Part shown: positions 60,739 to 64,000 of the stretch, in pieces
Position numbering within the stretch: position 1 is the first letter of the stretch
How the letters are laid out: every line of letters starts with the position of its first letter
Source: Stappia indica
Lineage (GTDB): Bacteria; Pseudomonadota; Alphaproteobacteria; Rhizobiales; Stappiaceae
Length of the DNA: 64,000 nucleotides
Assembly (NCBI RefSeq): GCF_001696535.1
Contig: NZ_MBQE01000002.1
Location: 186,001 to 250,000 of the forward strand
Direction of reading: 5' to 3'
The notes under the pieces: model-generated
Seen by the model: only the letters and a program-made list of their open reading frames with translations
Databases searched by the model: none
Told to the model about the DNA's origin: nothing
Made by a program: the position numbers and the translations under genes

Positions 60739-60858
60739 TCGGGGAGGGGCGGTGCGAGGAGCGCCGCCGCTCTGGGAACGAATAGGCCCCGGCGCGCGCT
60801 GCGCTTGGCCGGGGTGACCGCAGAGGGGATGCGAGATCATGCCTCTCTCTCTGACGTC

Positions 60859-60984
60859 ATCCCGGTCAAGCGTAGCGCAGAACCGGGATCGGCGAGCCAC
60901 GGCGGCGCGGCGCCAACTCGGAGTGCTGCCACACACGCCCCCCGGCTCTCCGGTCCCGCATCTCCGCATCGCTTCGTGCGGGAC
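60859..60984. repeat. Intergenic element with two inverted repeats
   Basis: ATCCCGGT and ACCGGGAT flank 15 bases (60859-60889), and GTCCCGCA and TGCGGGAC flank 16 bases (60953-60984). The GTCATCCCGG...AGCGTAGCGCAGA...CCGGGAT layout resembles a dispersed intergenic repeat common in alphaproteobacterial genomes. The surrounding gap 60739-61017 has no gene. Confidence 0.5.
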
Positions 60985-61017
60985 GACAGCGGAGCGGGTG
61001 TTGACGGCGTGTTGCCC

Positions 61018-61899
61018 TTACTCGAACCGGGCGCCGATCTTCGGCGTGCCGGGCAGTCCCTCGTAGGTCAGCGTCACGCTCAGGCCCGGCTTCATCGGAT
61101 GCAGCGGGCCGATGGAGCCGACGGAGACGAGATCGCCGGGCTTCAACGCCTTGCCTTGCGCCTTCAGCACGCCGGCGATCCAGCTGACCGCGTTCAGCGG
61201 GTGGCCGAGCACGGCCTTGCCGGGCGCCGCCGACAGGGTCTCGCCGTTTGCGTCATTCGTCAGTTTCGCGGTGAAGTCGGCGAGCATGGCAACGCCCTCG
61301 GCCCCTTGCGGGATCTCGATCAGCTCGCCCATCGCGCCTTTCCACGCGCCGACATTGATCGAGGTGATGGCCGGGCCGTCGAGCTTGTCGTCCTTGCCGA
61401 CGACGAGCGCGGGCAGCTCCAGGAACGGGCGCACGCCGGCGATATGGGCCAGCACCTCTTCCGGCGTCGTCGCGTCGTTGACGGCGGCATCGGCGATCTC
61501 GACGACCAGATCCGCCTCGAACAGCGCGCGCACCGCCTCCGCCGGGCGGGCGGTGGCGTTCCCCTTGATGATCATGCCCTCAAGCAGCGTGCCGAAGACG
61601 GGCTCCGTCACGCCGAAAGCCTCCTGCGACTTGGGCGAGGTGAGGCCGGCCTTGTAGCCGACCACCGGGCCGAGATCTGTTTCCAGGCGTGCGAGGATCT
61701 TGTCCTGAGCGCACAGGGCATCCGCCATCGATCCACCGGCCGCGACCGGCGGCGGGGTCGGGGCAGCGCTGGCACGCGCGGCCAGGAAGGCGTCGATTGC
61801 GGCATCGTCGGGACAGGCGGCCTGCGCGCTTCCGGCGACAAGAACGGTGGAGACGAGAAGCGAGGCACCGAGCGCCAGTGCCGAACGATGGGCGTGCAT
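61018..61899 (-). CDS. Exported 2-keto-4-pentenoate hydratase-like protein
   Basis: A 293-residue protein with the fumarylacetoacetate-hydrolase/hydratase fold: VGYKAGLTSPKSQEAFGVTEPVFGTLLEGM, then FEADLVVEIADAAV with metal-ligand Glu candidates, and HPLNAVSWIAGVLKAQGKALKPGDLVSVGSIGPLHPMKPG. Unlike the usual cytoplasmic aromatic-degradation enzyme, it has a clear signal peptide (LALGASLLVSTVLVAGSAQA, cleaved near residue 25). No catabolic neighbours are present. The reaction and substrate are unknown. Confidence 0.82.
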   Translation of the reverse strand: MHAHRSALALGASLLVSTVLVAGSAQAACPDDAAIDAFLAARASAAPTPPPVAAGGSMADALCAQDKILARLETDLGPVVGYKAGLTSPKSQEAFGVTEPVFGTLLEGMIIKGNATARPAEAVRALFEADLVVEIADAAVNDATTPEEVLAHIAGVRPFLELPALVVGKDDKLDGPAITSINVGAWKGAMGELIEIPQGAEGVAMLADFTAKLTNDANGETLSAAPGKAVLGHPLNAVSWIAGVLKAQGKALKPGDLVSVGSIGPLHPMKPGLSVTLTYEGLPGTPKIGARFE

Positions 61900-61993
61900 G
61901 TGTGATGATCCTCCCGAAGGCGCGATTGCGCCGGGCGCAAGAGTGCCGCTGCATGGCCCGCCTTGCAAGCGCCGGGGGAGGCGGCAGCGCGGT

Positions 61994-63154
61994 TCACACG
62001 CCGCCGTATTGCTCCTGCAGGTAGATCCAGTAGTTGCCGAGATGGTGCTGCCAGAAGAAGTCCTTCGGGTCGGCGGGGTTGCCGCCGGGCCGGGCGAACA
62101 GCGGCACCAGCGATCCGGCCGGCGCGTAGTCGAGGGAGCGCTGCACCCGCGACAGCACCGTGTCGAGCGTCGGTGCCAGAACGGTCCCGGAAACCGGCGG
62201 CAGCACCGTACCGCCGGTCATGAACGGCTCGGGCGCAAGGCGGATGGTCCCAAGCCCGGCCTTCAGCTCCGCGACCGTTTCGCCAGCATGGGCCAGCGCC
62301 TGCTCCAGCGCAGCGTCTGAAGCCATCGCCGCGGTGAGCGCCATCGCCGCGACCCGCGGATCGCTGTCCGGCATCGGTTCACCGGCATAGGCGCGCAAGG
62401 GATTGGGCGTGTTGAGGTCGCCGGGCCCCTGCAGCGTGAAGGGCACCTGCGGCACCCAGCCTTGCGTGCTGGCGATGGTCCAGCCGAAGCCCGCCATGCC
62501 GGCGATCCCGGCATAGTCGGCGGCGTAATGGTCGTTGCCGGGCTTGGCCGGGGCCAGCACGTAGGTCTTGACGGAGAGGTTTGACAAGCCGGCAAAGGGA
62601 CCGCCGGCGTGGCGCAGGAACGAGGTCAGCAGCGTTGCGATGGAGGCGCCCTGGCTGTGCCCGGTGACGAGCAGCTCGGTCCCCGGCAGCAGCGACAGGC
62701 GGGCAAGGCTCGCCAGCAGCGGCCGGTCGGTGGTCAGCAGCATCAGGAGCAGGCTGAGCGTGAAGCCGAGATGGGTGCCGGCGACGACCGCGCTGCCCGT
62801 CTCGTCGCGGGCGAGATGGAAGGGAATGTCGAGCTGCGATCCGCCGATCTCGAGCCTCAGGTCGAGCCGCGCATCGACCAGCGGAAACAGCAGGTCGGCG
62901 AGGATGCTGGCGTCCGTGTCGACCGTGCCGCGCACCACCACGGCGTAGCGGTTCGGATGCGCGCTGCTTTTCCAGACCTGCCACAGGTTGTCGAGCAGCG
63001 TCGGGCCGGAGGGCGACAGCTCGTCGACCAGCGACCAGCCGAGTGCTGCGGGATCGGGCGTCGGCACCGGGATCGCCGGCGCGCCGTAGATCGCCTGCGA
63101 CAGCGCCAGCGCGTCGCGTGCCTCGGAAAAATCGAAACCGGATGCGAATGCCAT
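61994..63154 (-). CDS. Lipase/esterase of the alpha/beta-hydrolase fold
   Basis: A 386-residue protein with the nucleophile elbow LLVTGHSQGAS (Ser167), the pattern of class 3 lipases, preceded by YAVVVRGTVDTDASILADLL. The catalytic Asp and His are not certain by eye; a late His lies in FFWQHHLGNYWIYLQ. There is no signal peptide, so it is probably cytoplasmic or exported by another route. The start at 63154 is preferred to an ATG at 63178. The substrate is unknown. Confidence 0.8.
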   Translation of the reverse strand: MAFASGFDFSEARDALALSQAIYGAPAIPVPTPDPAALGWSLVDELSPSGPTLLDNLWQVWKSSAHPNRYAVVVRGTVDTDASILADLLFPLVDARLDLRLEIGGSQLDIPFHLARDETGSAVVAGTHLGFTLSLLLMLLTTDRPLLASLARLSLLPGTELLVTGHSQGASIATLLTSFLRHAGGPFAGLSNLSVKTYVLAPAKPGNDHYAADYAGIAGMAGFGWTIASTQGWVPQVPFTLQGPGDLNTPNPLRAYAGEPMPDSDPRVAAMALTAAMASDAALEQALAHAGETVAELKAGLGTIRLAPEPFMTGGTVLPPVSGTVLAPTLDTVLSRVQRSLDYAPAGSLVPLFARPGGNPADPKDFFWQHHLGNYWIYLQEQYGGV

Positions 63155-63251
63155 GCCGTCCTCCCGTCTGGTGACCACGGGCAGGATAGGGCAGACCCTC
63201 TATCGTTGGTTGCAATATTTTGTGCGAACACGTGTCTTTGCGCAGGCATGA

Positions 63252-63285
63252 AAAAGCCGCCGCGCCGGGGAGGCGCGACGGCTTT
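63252..63285 (-). terminator. Terminator after bfr
   Basis: AAAGCCG-C-CGCGCC pairs with GGCGCG-A-CGGCTTT around GGGGA, with one mismatch. On the minus strand it ends in TTTTT, 26 bp after the bfr stop. Confidence 0.85.
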
Positions 63286-63310
63286 GAAGCAGTGCGGTGC
63301 GGAGAGCCGA

Positions 63311-63796
63311 TTACTCGGCGTCGTCGGCCGAACCGGAATTGAGCAGCGAGTAGCGCTCGACGCCGATCTTCTCCAGCAGCTCCAGCTGGGTCTCGAGGAA
63401 GTCGATATGGCCCTCTTCGTCGGCCAGCAGCTCCTCGAAGAGCTTCATGGAGACGTAGTCGCCTTCGTCGTGGCAGATGTCGCGCGACTTGGCGTAGGAG
63501 GTGCGGGCGTCGTGCTCGCCGGCAAGGTCGGCTTCCAGCACTTCCTTGACGTCTTGGCCGATGCGCAGCGGCGCGACCTTCTGCAGGTTCGGATGACCCT
63601 CCAGGAACAGGATGCGCTCGATCAGCTTGTCGGCGTGCTGCATCTCCTCGATGGACTCAGCACGCTCCTTCTTGGCCAGCTTGGTCAGGCCCCAGTCGTC
63701 AAGCATGCGGTAGTGCAGCCAGTACTGGTTCACCGCGCCGAGCTCGAGGAACAGCGCCTCGTTGAGCCGTTCGATAACCTTTGCGCTGCCTTTCAT
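63311..63796 (-). CDS. bfr: Bacterioferritin
   Basis: Heme-containing iron-storage protein of 161 residues forming 24-subunit shells. The ferroxidase ligands are in place: Glu18 ([11 protein letters not shown]), Glu51 and His54 (IEEMQHAD), Glu94 (AGEHDART), and the Glu and His of [10 protein letters not shown]. Met52, the heme-binding residue, is present. An ATG with a GGAGAG site gives the family N-terminus [16 protein letters not shown] candidate Irr box lies about 90 bp upstream. No bfd gene is visible in the window. Confidence 0.96.
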   Translation of the reverse strand: MKGSAKVIERLNEALFLELGAVNQYWLHYRMLDDWGLTKLAKKERAESIEEMQHADKLIERILFLEGHPNLQKVAPLRIGQDVKEVLEADLAGEHDARTSYAKSRDICHDEGDYVSMKLFEELLADEEGHIDFLETQLELLEKIGVERYSLLNSGSADDAE

Positions 63797-63884
63797 TCGA
63801 TGCTCTCCTTGTCTTCCGCGTGCGCCACTGCGGCCGCACCGTCACGGTCGCTTCGACCTTCGCGAAGCGATCAATTGCACGCAG

Positions 63885-63901
63885 TTTAGAATAATTCCAA
63901 T
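63885..63901. promoter_or_regulatory. Candidate ICE (Irr) box before bfr
   Basis: TTTAGAATAATTCCAAT matches the iron-control element TTTAGAA-N3-TTCTAAA at 12 of 14 positions. It lies about 90 bp upstream of the bfr start. Irr represses bfr-type genes in many alphaproteobacteria. The rest of 63902-64000 shows no gene. Confidence 0.55.
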
Positions 63902-64000
63902 CCTGTGTGAAGAGGGCAGCGGGTGCTTTGCGCAAGGAAGTTGCGATTGAGCCCCCGCATTGTGGCCGCAAGGTGAACCGGTCGCTTCAATCCTGCGTTT

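Overview
The window is a high-GC, densely coded stretch of an alphaproteobacterial chromosome, most likely from the Hyphomicrobiales and perhaps a Stappia/Labrenzia-like marine genus. That placement rests on gene content and order: tol-pal beside tilS and ftsH, rluD beside rpoH, chpT beside a chemotaxis operon, fliI-fliJ divergent from ctrA, an EipA (DUF1134) protein, an Omp25/31-type barrel and a candidate serC leader RNA. No rRNA or CRISPR array is visible. There is one tRNA, tRNA-Glu(CTC).

Layout. 1-8.3 kb: envelope and housekeeping genes (tolB, pal, cpoB, tilS, ftsH, glmM). 8.5-12.5 kb: an outer-membrane barrel behind a perfect CtrA-type box, then serC-serA for serine synthesis with a structured leader and a hairpin between the genes. 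12.6-23 kb: a membrane protein of unknown function, purA, MFS and EamA transporters, a CHASE2 adenylate cyclase, rpoH, rluD and a small membrane protein whose start overlaps that of rluD head to head. 23.3-30 kb: tRNA-Glu, then cheA-cheW-cheY-cheB-cheR read leftward, with chpT upstream. 30-43 kb: a YHS protein, EipA, a coiled-coil protein, a complete peptide ABC importer (dppABCDF type), a large MscS channel and an alpha-ketoglutarate semialdehyde dehydrogenase. 43-50.9 kb: DUF2336 protein, PqiA-like protein, acetyltransferase, fliJ-fliI, ctrA with a complex promoter, an aadA-like nucleotidyltransferase, and a divergent aminotransferase/GntR pair.

50.9-52.7 kb is an accessory island with visibly lower GC. 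It holds frameshifted remains of two phage head-tail genes on the minus strand and a TIR-domain protein on the plus strand. The TIR reading frame is cut by one in-frame TAA, after which it continues open for 127 codons. 52.8-56.9 kb is a 4-hydroxyproline catabolic cluster: GntR repressor, DapA-type deaminase, FAD dehydrogenase and hydroxyproline epimerase. The palindrome CTGATATATCAG lies before the epimerase cluster, before the repressor gene (one base different) and, about 10 kb away, before the semialdehyde dehydrogenase. It appears to tie all four pathway steps into one regulon. 57-64 kb: a RecD-like helicase, tex, an exported hydratase-like protein, a lipase-fold protein and bacterioferritin with a candidate Irr (ICE) box.

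The most notable signals are the split hydroxyproline regulon, the interrupted TIR gene next to phage debris, and a pair of TGGAAA-N3-TTTCCA palindromes 32 bp apart between fliI and ctrA.
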